A stretch of 64,000 nt of DNA from Filimonas lacunae (GCF_002355595.1 NZ_AP017422.1:1736001-1800000); one strand, 5' to 3'; counted from the stretch's first letter, positions 27,708-37,101 are shown. A program made the numbers and translations. Notes: generated from the letters alone by a model not told the origin.

Positions 27708-29204
27708 ATGAAAAAAGCGATCTATAGCGTTACAATATTGCTGGCGGCACTGATTTCTACATCGTGCAATAAATGGCTTGACCAGAAGCCGCAGGATGGC
27801 GTGGTGCGCCAGGAGTTCTGGAAAACGAAGGAACAGGTAGAAGCAGCTGTGATAGGTTGTTATTCTTCCCTGCTGGGCAGCCCCTCAGGCGTTACCGATA
27901 AGGCGCTGGCGGAATACCTTTTTTTGTGGGGCGAGCTGCGTGCCGACCTGGTTGCCGCAGGTGCGGGCATTACGAATGAAGAAACGGAAGTGATCAATGT
28001 GAATTTGCTGTCTACTAATTCCTTGGTAAGCTGGCGCGCTTTATACCGCACCATTAACTATTGCAACACTGTGCTGGATGATGCGCCGGATGTACTGGAA
28101 ACGGATAATACGTTTACGCAGGAGCAGCTGAACGGGTATATAGGGGAGGCGCTTGCCTTACGCAGCCTGCTATATTTTTACCTGGCCCGCAGCTTTGGCG
28201 ATGTGCCATTGAAATTGACTTCTACTTCTACGGATGAGGATATAAGACCTATTGCTAAAAGCACGCAAAAACAGGTGTTGCAACAGGTGTTGACAGACCT
28301 GCAGACTGCTGAAACCAAAATAAAGGAAACCTATGGCACCAAACAGTATAATACCGGGCGCATTACTAAAAATACAGTACAAACCATTATGGCCGATGTG
28401 TACCTGTGGCTGGAAGATTATACTAATGCTATCGCTTATTGTGATAAAGTGATTGACAGTAAAAATTATTCACTGGTAAGCGGTAACAGCGGTTTCTTTT
28501 CTACGCTGTATTATACGGGCAATTCCAGTGAAGGCATTTTTGAATTTCAGTTTGATGCGCAGAAGTTAAATCCTTTTTACAGCATGTTCACCACCACTAA
28601 AAGGCGTTATGTGGCATCGGAACGTGTGATGGAGGATGTGTATACCATTGATTATGATGATGAAACCAAGGTGGATATCCGTGGCGCGGCTACCGCTGTG
28701 CGCACCAGCGATAACACTATCTGGAAATATGTAGGGTTTAACTATGCCACGGCGCGGGCGCAGGGCGATTCGTATGCGCATTGGATCATTTACAGATATG
28801 CCGATGTGTTGCTGATGAAAGCCGAAGCACTGGCCCAGGTAAACCGCGGCCAGGAAGCGTTGGACCTGGTACAGGTGATCCGTGACAGGGCAGGGGCTCT
28901 GGACGCTACAGCCCGCAACCCGGACGCTGCCGATACAGATGAAATAACCACTTATATACTGGAAGAAAGGGCGCGTGAGTTTGCTTTTGAGGGTAAGCGT
29001 TGGTATGATGTACTGCGTAATGCCAAACGTAATAACTATGCCCGGCTGGAGATTTTGTTGAATATGGTAGCTGCTGCCGTCCCGGCAGACAGGCAGCAGT
29101 CGGCCCTGAATAAATACAGGGATTATAACAGCCATTATTTCCCTATTGCCGAAACAGAACTACAGCGCAACAGTAGTTTGAAACAAAATACTTTTTACCA
29201 ATAG
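27708..29204 (+). CDS. SusD/RagB-type lipoprotein (first of FAS1 operon)
   Basis: Surface lipoprotein of 498 residues with lipobox ALISTSCNKW (Cys20). SusD features are NKWLDQKPQDGVVRQEFWKTKEQVEAAVIGCYSSL near the N-terminus, GEALALRSLLYFYLARSFGDVPLKL and the TPR-like NTVQTIMADVYLWLEDYTNA in the middle. The C-terminal block has IYRYADVLLMKAEALAQVNR, VIRDRAGA, ILEERAREFAFEGKRWYDVLR and HYFPIAETELQRN. It sits 19 bp after its SusC and 9 bp before the third FAS1 gene. The complete set of canonical motifs suggests a functional binding subunit. Confidence 0.95.
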   Translation: MKKAIYSVTILLAALISTSCNKWLDQKPQDGVVRQEFWKTKEQVEAAVIGCYSSLLGSPSGVTDKALAEYLFLWGELRADLVAAGAGITNEETEVINVNLLSTNSLVSWRALYRTINYCNTVLDDAPDVLETDNTFTQEQLNGYIGEALALRSLLYFYLARSFGDVPLKLTSTSTDEDIRPIAKSTQKQVLQQVLTDLQTAETKIKETYGTKQYNTGRITKNTVQTIMADVYLWLEDYTNAIAYCDKVIDSKNYSLVSGNSGFFSTLYYTGNSSEGIFEFQFDAQKLNPFYSMFTTTKRRYVASERVMEDVYTIDYDDETKVDIRGAATAVRTSDNTIWKYVGFNYATARAQGDSYAHWIIYRYADVLLMKAEALAQVNRGQEALDLVQVIRDRAGALDATARNPDAADTDEITTYILEERAREFAFEGKRWYDVLRNAKRNNYARLEILLNMVAAAVPADRQQSALNKYRDYNSHYFPIAETELQRNSSLKQNTFYQ

Positions 29205-29213
29205 CCAGTAACA

Positions 29214-30596
29214 ATGAATAAGAGAATCTTGAATAAACTGCATTATGTGTTACTGGCATTAGTAGCCGGTTTTACTGCCTGTAGCAAAAATTGGGATGAC
29301 CATAATGCGGTAAGTCTTCCTGGGCTTACCAGTAACCTTGCTGTGCACGTTAGCACTAATGCCGGTATTAGCCGGTTTTATGAGTTGCTGGTGAAGTCAG
29401 GTTACGACAAAGTAATTGCCGGTTCAAAAAGCTACACGGTGTGGGCGCCTGATAATACAGCGTTGCAAAACCTCGACGCTTCGCTGATAAACGATTCTGC
29501 TGCTTTACGCCGTTTTGTGGCAGGGCATATCAGTAACCAATCGTATACAACAGGGGCAGCAACCGTAGCCTTATCCATCGCTACTTTAAACGGAAAATAC
29601 CAGGTGTTTACGGCTACAGGTTTTGAAGAGGCCAACATTGAACAGGCAGATGAGTATGCCTCTAATGGGGTGTTGCATGTAATAGATAGATATGTTACTC
29701 CCCGGTTGAGCATATGGGAGTATCTGGCCACTACATCCTCTGCCCAGAAGGATTACCTGCATTCATTGGATTACAGTGCTACAGATTCAACCGGTGTTGC
29801 TTATGTGGCTAATACATACACTGATAAAACGGCTGTGAATGAGGAAGCCGGCAAGTTTACCTTTTTTATACTGGCTGATGAAGGCTGGAACCTGCAATTG
29901 CAGCGCCTGCAACCTTTTTTTGCCACAGACAGCGCAGCTTATACATTGGCCCTGACGCAATGGGCATTGGCAAAGAACCTGGTAGTGAAAGGTGCTTATG
30001 CTGCTACAGATTTGCCTGATACGCTGGTGTCTGTTTCAGGTGTGAAGGTGCCTGTTAATAAGGCTGCTATCACTGCTTCCTATAAAGCCAGTAACGGATA
30101 TGTACATGTGATAGGTAATATCCCGTTCCGTTTGCAGGATCAGTTTCCGGCTATTGTAGTACAAGGGGAAAGCCCATCGGGCTTTAGCCGTACGGATAAG
30201 TATGCGAACATATTTTATCGCTCTAAAGCGGATGCAGCGGGTAATACCTATAATGATATCATGGCCTACGGGTACCAGGTGGCGCAATTTTATATCTATT
30301 ACTCTGTTAAGCAGGTGCCTGCTGCTAAGTATAAGGTGTACTGGCGCGCTGTAGCGGGCAATTACGATAGCCAGACCATTACTTTTCAGCAACGGATAGC
30401 GTTTAATAACTGGGAAACAGTGAGCCTGCCTTATACTACAGTTACCCTGAATAATTATGATGAGGTATATCTGGGTGAATATACTACTACCCGGTATGGC
30501 AATAATACCATTTACCTGGTAGCAGCCAACACGGCTACCACAGGACAAAACACTTTAACGCTGGACTACCTGAAGCTGGTGCCTGTTACTGAATAA
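29214..30596 (+). CDS. FAS1 domain lipoprotein with C-terminal beta-sandwich (second copy type)
   Basis: Predicted surface lipoprotein of 460 residues, lipobox ALVAGFTACSKN (Cys23). A FAS1 module is clear at about 35-165 (ISRFYELLVKSGYDKVIAGSKSYTVWAPDNTALQNL, ending NGVLHVIDRYVTPR). A second, more diverged module spans about 170-300 (FTFFILADEGWNLQLQRL, ending SNGYVHVIGNIPFRLQ). The C-terminal part (about 305-460) is beta-rich, with AKYKVYWRAVAGNYDSQTITFQQRI and a final LTLDYLKLVPVTE. The order FAS1-FAS1-sandwich matches the first gene of this operon, so the two are probably ancient paralogues. It lies between the two SusC/SusD pairs, 9 bp after SusD and 25 bp before the second SusC. Confidence 0.87.
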   Translation: MNKRILNKLHYVLLALVAGFTACSKNWDDHNAVSLPGLTSNLAVHVSTNAGISRFYELLVKSGYDKVIAGSKSYTVWAPDNTALQNLDASLINDSAALRRFVAGHISNQSYTTGAATVALSIATLNGKYQVFTATGFEEANIEQADEYASNGVLHVIDRYVTPRLSIWEYLATTSSAQKDYLHSLDYSATDSTGVAYVANTYTDKTAVNEEAGKFTFFILADEGWNLQLQRLQPFFATDSAAYTLALTQWALAKNLVVKGAYAATDLPDTLVSVSGVKVPVNKAAITASYKASNGYVHVIGNIPFRLQDQFPAIVVQGESPSGFSRTDKYANIFYRSKADAAGNTYNDIMAYGYQVAQFYIYYSVKQVPAAKYKVYWRAVAGNYDSQTITFQQRIAFNNWETVSLPYTTVTLNNYDEVYLGEYTTTRYGNNTIYLVAANTATTGQNTLTLDYLKLVPVTE

Positions 30597-30621
30597 ACTT
30601 ACTTCTTATAAAAGAAAAGAC

Positions 30622-33600
30622 ATGTACGCTCGAATACAAAAAATAGTATGGTTACTGCTGTTGCTGATAATGGGTAGCCGGGCAGTGGCGCAAAAAGCGG
30701 ATTCCCTGGTTACTGTTACAGGAACGCTTACCGATGCTTTAACCCGGAAGCCGCTGGCCGGTGTAAATGTGGCCTGGCAAGACCAGGTGGTAACGCTTAC
30801 GGATGATAAGGGCGGGTTTACGCTGAGGGTGCCGGATTATAATGTTACATTGATTGTTAGCGGGGCCGGATACCAGTACAAAGAATTGCCCTTAAAGGGT
30901 CATAGCCAGGTAAACGCAGTATTGTATGAGGAAGGTTTTGCTTCCTTATATGATGAAGCTTCTTTTCCTGCCGGCAATAAACCATTGAACAGGAGCACGC
31001 AGGCAGTAGCGCTGGCTAACGTGCAGGGTGGCTGGCAGCTGAATAATGAAACAGCAGATAGCTATCTGCAGGGACGTATTGCCGGACTACAGGCAACCCG
31101 CCGCTCGGGTACACCGGGTATAGGCGCCGATTTGCTGGTGCGTGGTTTTACTTCTTTATATGCCACCAATCAGCCCTTGATAGTAGTGGATGGTGTTATT
31201 TATGACAATGCCAGTTATGGCAATTCATTCATTGGAGGTCATAGCCACAACCCTTTGCAGAATATTAATGTAAAGGATATTGATAACATTACGCTGGTAA
31301 AAGATGCGGTAACTACTTATGGTAGTAAGGCGGCTAATGGTGTATTGTTCATTACAACCGCACATGCTAAAAGCCTGGCAACACATATGGACTTTGCTGC
31401 TTATAGTGGTATTAATTTTCAGCCTGCTGCTTTACCGGTGATGCAGGCCGGTGATTACCGGGTTTATTTGTCTGATCTGTTGAAAACAGCTGGCTACAGT
31501 GATGCGCAGATACAGGCATTACCTTATATGAAGGATGATGCGTCTTCAGCTGATTATTTCCGGTATCATAATAATACAGACTGGCAAAAAAAAGTGTTGC
31601 AGAAAGGTGTGCAGCAAAACTATTATCTGAAAGTAACCGGTGGGGATGATATAGCCCGGTATGCTTTGTCACTGGGGTATGCTAAAACACAGCCTGTTAC
31701 CCGTAACACCAGTCTTACTGCTTACCAGGCCCGGTTTAATGCCGATTTAAATCTTACCCGCAAGCTTATGGCTACTACCAGCCTTGCTTTTTCGTATAAC
31801 GAGCAGCGCTTGCAGGCGCAGGGGTTGAGTGCTAAAACGAATCCTTTGTACCTGGCGTTGGTGAAAGCTCCTTTCTTATCAGTACAGGAGATAAATGATA
31901 AAGGACAGCAATCACCCAACCTGGCCGAAACGGATGTATTTAATGTAAGTAATCCTGTAGCATTGATTGATAATGCTAAGCAAACCGATAAAAATTATCG
32001 TTTCCTGGGGCTGATTAATGCCGAATATACTTTTGATAGTCATTTTAAGCTGGCTTCTACCACCAGCATCACCTATGATAAAGTAAGGGAAAACCTGTTT
32101 ATTCCGCGTAAAGGTGTGGCTAATGATACGTTGTCTAATGCTGTTGCGGATAGTCGTTTGGGTAGCAGGGTAGTACGTTTGTTTTCGTTGTATAATGATA
32201 CCCGTGTGCAATACACTACCCGTATTGCTAACAGGCATAAAATAACTGCTGCTGTGGGGTTCCGTTATCAGCAAAGTACTGTAGAGGAAGATTACATACA
32301 GGGCTATAACTCCGCCACTGATGATATGGTAAGTATTGGCACGGGTGTAAATGCTTTGCGCAGTACCGGTGGAGATATTGGTAAGTGGCGTTGGTTAAAC
32401 AACTATGCAACGGTTGATTATGGTTTTAACGATAAGTATTTTGTAACGGCTTCCCTGGCCGGGGACATTTCATCCCGTTTTGGCAGGGATATTCCGGGAG
32501 CATTGTCTGTAGGTGGCAATAAGGTGGCGTTATTTCCTGCTGCCGGCGTTTCATGGCTGCTATCCTCTGAAAACTGGCTGGCTCCTTTGCATTGGATAGA
32601 GTTGCTGAAACTGCGTGTAAGTGCCGGAGCAGTTGGGAATGATGATATTGGCAATTATACAAGCCGTAAATACTATGTATCGCAAAACCTCCTGGGAATG
32701 CAGGGGCTGGTAAGGGGTAACATTCCTAACCCGGCGTTGCAGTGGGAGAAGGTAACGAAGTTGAATGCCGGTATAGATGCGGCATTGTTGCAGGAACGTG
32801 TGCAACTGAGTGTGGATGTGTATCGTAATACAACCAGTCATTTACTTACCTATGAGCCGGCTGCGGCAGTTTCAGGTGTAGATTTTACAGTGAGCAACCA
32901 TGCGCAGATGCAAACCACAGGCTTTGAAGCTGCGGTGAATGTTCGTGCGTTAAATGGGCCATTGGTATGGGATATTGGTGCTACGGTAGGTAAGTATAAC
33001 AACCGCGTTACCAGGCTGGCGGGTGCGGCTATTATCAATAATTATGCGGGTGCCGGTTATATCACGCGTGAGGGGAGCGCTGCCAACCTGTTTTACGGAT
33101 ATAAAACCAGGGGCGTGTATACTACAAATGCGGCAGCGGCGCAGGATGGATATGCAGTAACCAATGCGAAGGGAGTAGTAACGCCTTTTACTGGTGGAGA
33201 TGTGCGCTTTACAGATAATGATAATAATAAACAGATTAATGATAACGACAGGGAGGTGATTGGCAATCCTAACCCTGATTGGTTTGGTAGCTTTTTTACC
33301 TCTTTGAAATGGAAAAGGTTTACACTGGATGCCCAGTTTACGTATAGCATCGGTAACGATGTATACAATTATAATCGTTCGGTGCTGGAAGCGGGTTCAG
33401 GTACCAATAACCAAACCCTGCGCGTAGCAGGTCGCTGGCGCGGGAACGGGCATATAACGGATGTACCTAAAGCCACCTGGGGAGATCCGGTGGGTAACAG
33501 CCGCTTTAGCGACCGGTGGATAGAGGACGGAAGTTATATAAGGCTGCGTACGGTGTCACTTACTTATGATATACCGGTGGGTGTAAAATGGTTGCAGTAT

Positions 33601-33762
33601 GCCAGGGTGTATGTAACCGGTAATAACCTGTTCACCTTTACCCATTATCTGGGCTATGATCCGGAGTTTAGTGCCAATAACAGCGTGTTTTCAAAAGGAG
33701 TGGATACAGGCCTGGAACCTATTTATAAATCGTTGCAGCTGGGTGTGCGTGTAGGGCTGTAA
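30622..33762 (+). CDS. SusC-type TonB-dependent receptor (second of FAS1 operon), TonB box not recognisable
   Basis: Outer-membrane importer of 1046 residues. A signal peptide (VWLLLLLIMGSRAVAQ) and CarboxypepD_reg-like domain (VTVTGTLTDALTRKPLAGVNVAW) come first. The linker before the plug reads VLYEEGFASLYDEASFPAG and contains no recognisable VVVVGYG-type sequence. The plug itself is normal: YLQGRIAGLQATRRSGTPG, LLVRGFTSLYATNQPLIVVD and NITLVKDAVTTYGSKAANGV. The barrel ends KSLQLGVRVGL. It is clearly diverged from the first SusC of the operon, so this is not a recent duplication. It pairs with the SusD starting 20 bp later. Without a visible TonB box its coupling to TonB needs a degenerate one. 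Confidence 0.93.
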   Translation: MYARIQKIVWLLLLLIMGSRAVAQKADSLVTVTGTLTDALTRKPLAGVNVAWQDQVVTLTDDKGGFTLRVPDYNVTLIVSGAGYQYKELPLKGHSQVNAVLYEEGFASLYDEASFPAGNKPLNRSTQAVALANVQGGWQLNNETADSYLQGRIAGLQATRRSGTPGIGADLLVRGFTSLYATNQPLIVVDGVIYDNASYGNSFIGGHSHNPLQNINVKDIDNITLVKDAVTTYGSKAANGVLFITTAHAKSLATHMDFAAYSGINFQPAALPVMQAGDYRVYLSDLLKTAGYSDAQIQALPYMKDDASSADYFRYHNNTDWQKKVLQKGVQQNYYLKVTGGDDIARYALSLGYAKTQPVTRNTSLTAYQARFNADLNLTRKLMATTSLAFSYNEQRLQAQGLSAKTNPLYLALVKAPFLSVQEINDKGQQSPNLAETDVFNVSNPVALIDNAKQTDKNYRFLGLINAEYTFDSHFKLASTTSITYDKVRENLFIPRKGVANDTLSNAVADSRLGSRVVRLFSLYNDTRVQYTTRIANRHKITAAVGFRYQQSTVEEDYIQGYNSATDDMVSIGTGVNALRSTGGDIGKWRWLNNYATVDYGFNDKYFVTASLAGDISSRFGRDIPGALSVGGNKVALFPAAGVSWLLSSENWLAPLHWIELLKLRVSAGAVGNDDIGNYTSRKYYVSQNLLGMQGLVRGNIPNPALQWEKVTKLNAGIDAALLQERVQLSVDVYRNTTSHLLTYEPAAAVSGVDFTVSNHAQMQTTGFEAAVNVRALNGPLVWDIGATVGKYNNRVTRLAGAAIINNYAGAGYITREGSAANLFYGYKTRGVYTTNAAAAQDGYAVTNAKGVVTPFTGGDVRFTDNDNNKQINDNDREVIGNPNPDWFGSFFTSLKWKRFTLDAQFTYSIGNDVYNYNRSVLEAGSGTNNQTLRVAGRWRGNGHITDVPKATWGDPVGNSRFSDRWIEDGSYIRLRTVSLTYDIPVGVKWLQYARVYVTGNNLFTFTHYLGYDPEFSANNSVFSKGVDTGLEPIYKSLQLGVRVGL

Positions 33763-33782
33763 TATCAAATGTAATCAATATC

Positions 33783-35510
33783 ATGATGAACTATTTAACG
33801 ATCAGGAATTTTACCAGGGGGATATTACCGGCCGCTGCACTGCTCTTGTTTTCGTGCAAAAAAACGTTTGAGGTTTTGCCCGAAACAACACTGGACGAAT
33901 CGCAGATGTACCGGAATATTTATGACGCTGATGCGGCTATTATTGGTATCTATGGTAAGCTGGAAACGTTGGCTGAGCAATATGTGGTGCTGAACGAGTT
34001 AAGGGGTGACCTGATCACGGTAACAGAGAATGCCGATACCAGCCTGCAACAGCTGAACGAGCATGCAGTGGTAGCGGGTAATAAATATGCTGATCCGCGT
34101 TCTTTTTACCAGGTGATTTTTAATTGTAACGATGTATTGAAGAACCTGGGTGTGATGCTGGAGGATAAAAAGATTACACAGGCGGATTATAATGCCCGCT
34201 ATTCTGATATCGGCGCATTACGTTCCTGGTTGTATCTGCAGCTGGGTATTCATTTTGGCGAAGTACCTTATATCACTACTGCCCCGGAAAATGTCAATGA
34301 TATTAAAAATAGTGCTGCTTATCCCAGGGTGCCTTTTGCTACTTTACTACAACAGTTAATTGCTTTTACGGAGCAGCTTCCTGTGCTGGATATATACCCC
34401 AGCGGCAGTAGCCTGGTAACTACAGTGGATGGGTATGCTACGCAAAAGTTTTTTATTAACCGTTTATGTGTACTGGGTGATCTGTATTTATGGAACGGCG
34501 ACTATCGCAAGGCGGCTACCACGTATCGTGCAGTAATGGAAACAGGGGCAAACAGTACCAATACGGATGAACAGTTTAATACTTATAAAATCCGGTATGC
34601 AGATGTTGCGAATAATAATGATCTGGCGGTAGGGTATATCCGTTATCGCGAGCAGGACTTGCAATCGTTGATTAATAATGCTGCACAAGGCTGGAAGTCG
34701 ATGTTCATTCGTTCGCAGGATGCCTTGTGGAATGAGGAGTGGATTTGGGTATTGCCTTTTAGCAAGAGCTTTGCACCAGAGAATCCGTTTATTAACCTGT
34801 TTGCGGCAGATGGCGGCAGTTATTTGCTGAAGCCTTCCCGTGCTGTTATTCGTAACTGGAACAGTCAGGTGCAGAACAATGGATTTCCTTTTGACGCCCG
34901 TAAACTGTTTAGTATAGATACTTCTTCAGGCCGGCCAGTGGTAATGAAATATAGTTATAACTATAGCTTACTTACGCCACTGGAGAAAACCGGTAACTGG
35001 TTTCTGTACCGTGCAGCGCAGGTGCATTTGCATTATGCCGAAGCGGCTAACAGGGATGGGGAAGGAAAAGTTGCCTGGGCTTTATTAAACCAGGGCATAG
35101 CTACTGCTTACGATAATGCCAGTGTTACCGATAAAACCAACTTGCAGCAAACCTTTGAGCCAGCGCCTTACAATTTTGATGGACGTTATGGTACGGCTCC
35201 CTATTTCCGCGGCCCCTGGCACCGGAATGGTGGTATTCGTGGCCGTGCTTACCTCACTCCGTTAAGCACCGGTTTGCAACAGCAGGCGGAAGCGCTGGAA
35301 GAGGCTATTGTAAACGAAAGTGCACTGGAATTGGCTTTTGAGGGCAATCGCTGGCCCGATCTGTTGCGTATTGCCCTGCGTAAAAATGATGCTTCTTTCC
35401 TGGCAGAGAAGGTGGGGACTAAGTTGCAACTGGAGGGGAATGCACACGCCAGTGAAGTAAAAGCAAGATTGCTGAATAAGGCTAACTGGTATTTGCCCTT
35501 CAACTGGTAA
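33783..35510 (+). CDS. SusD/RagB-type lipoprotein (second of FAS1 operon)
   Basis: Surface lipoprotein of 575 residues, last gene of the operon, lipobox AAALLLFSCKKT (Cys25). SusD-type features are a N-terminal helix block MYRNIYDADAAIIGIYGKL, GALRSWLYLQLGIHFGEVPYIT, NRLCVLGDLYLWNGDYRKAATTY, the C-terminal FLYRAAQVHLHYAEAANRDG and VNESALELAFEGNRWPDLLRIAL, and a closing NKANWYLPFNW. It is longer than the first SusD of the operon and carries an insertion around 400-480 (FDGRYGTAPYFRGPWHRNGG). It is followed by a strong hairpin, consistent with the end of the transcription unit. Confidence 0.94.
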   Translation: MMNYLTIRNFTRGILPAAALLLFSCKKTFEVLPETTLDESQMYRNIYDADAAIIGIYGKLETLAEQYVVLNELRGDLITVTENADTSLQQLNEHAVVAGNKYADPRSFYQVIFNCNDVLKNLGVMLEDKKITQADYNARYSDIGALRSWLYLQLGIHFGEVPYITTAPENVNDIKNSAAYPRVPFATLLQQLIAFTEQLPVLDIYPSGSSLVTTVDGYATQKFFINRLCVLGDLYLWNGDYRKAATTYRAVMETGANSTNTDEQFNTYKIRYADVANNNDLAVGYIRYREQDLQSLINNAAQGWKSMFIRSQDALWNEEWIWVLPFSKSFAPENPFINLFAADGGSYLLKPSRAVIRNWNSQVQNNGFPFDARKLFSIDTSSGRPVVMKYSYNYSLLTPLEKTGNWFLYRAAQVHLHYAEAANRDGEGKVAWALLNQGIATAYDNASVTDKTNLQQTFEPAPYNFDGRYGTAPYFRGPWHRNGGIRGRAYLTPLSTGLQQQAEALEEAIVNESALELAFEGNRWPDLLRIALRKNDASFLAEKVGTKLQLEGNAHASEVKARLLNKANWYLPFNW

Positions 35511-35548
35511 AAAGAAATAACAGGCTTTTAGTAAGGCTTAGATAATAG

Positions 35549-35584
35549 AAAAGGGTGTATCGGTAAACGGTACACCCTTTTGCT
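35549..35584. terminator. Bidirectional terminator after the FAS1/SusCD operon
   Basis: A perfect 11-bp inverted repeat (AAAAGGGTGTA at 35549-35559, TACACCCTTTT at 35571-35581) with an 11-nt loop. The arms themselves supply the T runs on both strands. It lies between the convergent stops of the last SusD and glutamate dehydrogenase genes. Confidence 0.88.
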
Positions 35585-35609
35585 TATTGTTCTATTAAAC
35601 CTGTTAGTA

Positions 35610-36911
35610 CTAGTTATGGGCGGGAGGTGTTTCTTTATCTAGCACTGCTGTTAGTTGTTGTCCTGCTACTACTCTTTTTACAGCAAGGTAGTAAGCTGCG
35701 GTTCTTAATGTTTCGTTTAATTCGCCTGCTGCCTGGTATACTTCACTAAAGCTTTTTTCGAGGATAGCAGCCAGCCGCTCGTTGACGCGGTTTATATCCC
35801 ACGATTCGTGCAAGGTGTTTTGCAGCCATTCAAAATAAGAAACGGTTACACCTCCTGCATTAGCCAGTATATCTGGCACAACCAACGTGTTCTTTTCCTG
35901 TAAAATTCTGTCGGCATCGGCAGACACAGGGCCATTGGCGGCTTCTATAATAATCGGGGCTTTAATGAGTGCGGCATTGCCGGCAGTGATCACATCTTCT
36001 TTTGCGGCAGGTATCAGCACATCCACCGGCAGTGTAAGCAGCTCTTCATGTAGTATCTGGTAGGCATCGTAATAGCCATAAATAGACTTGTCGTTGCGTT
36101 GTGCATAAGCAATAAGGTCAGGCACATTAAATCCCTCGGGATTGAACAGGGCAGTGTCTACATCGCTTACGGCAACCACTTTCACGCCTTTTTCCCATAG
36201 GAACAGTGCCGTGTGCATGCCTACATTACCAAAGCCCTGGATGGCCACGTTTGTTTTAGAGGGCCTTTTATTGCGCTTTTCCAGGGCCAGCAGGGTAATA
36301 ATACTTACTCCCTTGCCTGTTGCTTCTACGCGCCCCAGCGAGCCGCCGGAATGCAGGTGTTTGCCGGTAACTACCGCATGGATGGTTTTACCATGTTGCA
36401 GGGAGAATTCATCCATCAGCCAGCCCATTTCGTCGGGACCGGTGCCCATATCGGGGGCGGGTACATCTTTATGCGGACCAAAGGTATCGGCCAGTGCCTG
36501 TGTATAGGCACGGGTTAATTTTTCAAGTTCTGATTTAGATAGTTTCTGGGGATCGCATACAATGCCTCCTTTGGCTCCTCCAAAGGGAATGCCTGCCAGG
36601 GCCGATTTCCATGTCATCCAGGCGGCCAGCGCTTTTACTTCGTGGATATTCACTCCTGTATCGTAGCGGATGCCACCTTTAGAGGGACCTAGTATAGTGG
36701 AGTGAATAACACGGTATCCTTCAAAGTTCTTTTCCTGGCCATTATCCATAGTAATAGAGAAGTTGAGTAAAATTTGCTTGGCGGGTCTACGCAGCTTTTC
36801 TCTTGTTTCTTCACTAAGCTGTAGCAGCCCGGCGGCCTTGTTAAAGCGGGCCAGCATAGAATCGTATGGGGTAGTAGGGGTGTACATTGCTGTATGCTGA
36901 GTATTAGTCAT
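35610..36911 (-). CDS. gdhA: Glutamate dehydrogenase
   Basis: Cytosolic oxidoreductase that interconverts glutamate and 2-oxoglutarate plus ammonia, 433 residues, typical of the hexameric family. Substrate and catalytic residues are seen in GPSKGGIRYD, AAWMTWKSALAGIPFGGAKGG (Lys102 and Lys114) and PAPDMGTGPDEM (Asp154). The Rossmann fold has NVAIQGFGNVGMHTA (226-231), and the second strand ends VVAVSD (Asp250), which favours NAD over NADP. The related leucine dehydrogenases share the core, but length and the PAPDMGTGPDEM context fit glutamate better. Met9 is an alternative start. The gene is monocistronic, with a promoter that carries a CTAC-N7-GTAG site shared with two SusCD operons. Confidence 0.95.
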   Translation of the reverse strand: MTNTQHTAMYTPTTPYDSMLARFNKAAGLLQLSEETREKLRRPAKQILLNFSITMDNGQEKNFEGYRVIHSTILGPSKGGIRYDTGVNIHEVKALAAWMTWKSALAGIPFGGAKGGIVCDPQKLSKSELEKLTRAYTQALADTFGPHKDVPAPDMGTGPDEMGWLMDEFSLQHGKTIHAVVTGKHLHSGGSLGRVEATGKGVSIITLLALEKRNKRPSKTNVAIQGFGNVGMHTALFLWEKGVKVVAVSDVDTALFNPEGFNVPDLIAYAQRNDKSIYGYYDAYQILHEELLTLPVDVLIPAAKEDVITAGNAALIKAPIIIEAANGPVSADADRILQEKNTLVVPDILANAGGVTVSYFEWLQNTLHESWDINRVNERLAAILEKSFSEVYQAAGELNETLRTAAYYLAVKRVVAGQQLTAVLDKETPPAHN

Positions 36912-37061
36912 ATATTGATTTTTCCTGAATAAATGATAAGTAGTACGGTATATAAAAACAAGTCAAACGTAAGTGTAGTTATTAGCAACAACAACAGCAG
37001 CGGTAGTAAACAGCTGTAAATGCGGATGTCATATAAAAGGACTTGTTGTTCATTGGTAGTG

Positions 37062-37101
37062 CGAAAATAGAATAAAAATTATTACACTACCAAATTAGTA
37101 G
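37062..37101 (-). promoter_or_regulatory. Glutamate dehydrogenase promoter with CTAC-N7-GTAG site
   Basis: Read on the minus strand: TTTG (-33, 37091-37094), a 21-bp spacer and TATTTTCG (-7-like, 37062-37069; one mismatch to TAnnTTTG). The -33 box lies inside an inverted repeat CTAC-N7-GTAG (37087-37101), and the 25 bp around it (from TTATTACACTAC to TAGTAGG) match module A at 20154-20176 closely. Binding of a protein there would cover the -33 box. The remaining bases of the 357-bp gap to the lipoprotein gene show nothing else I can support. Confidence 0.55.
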
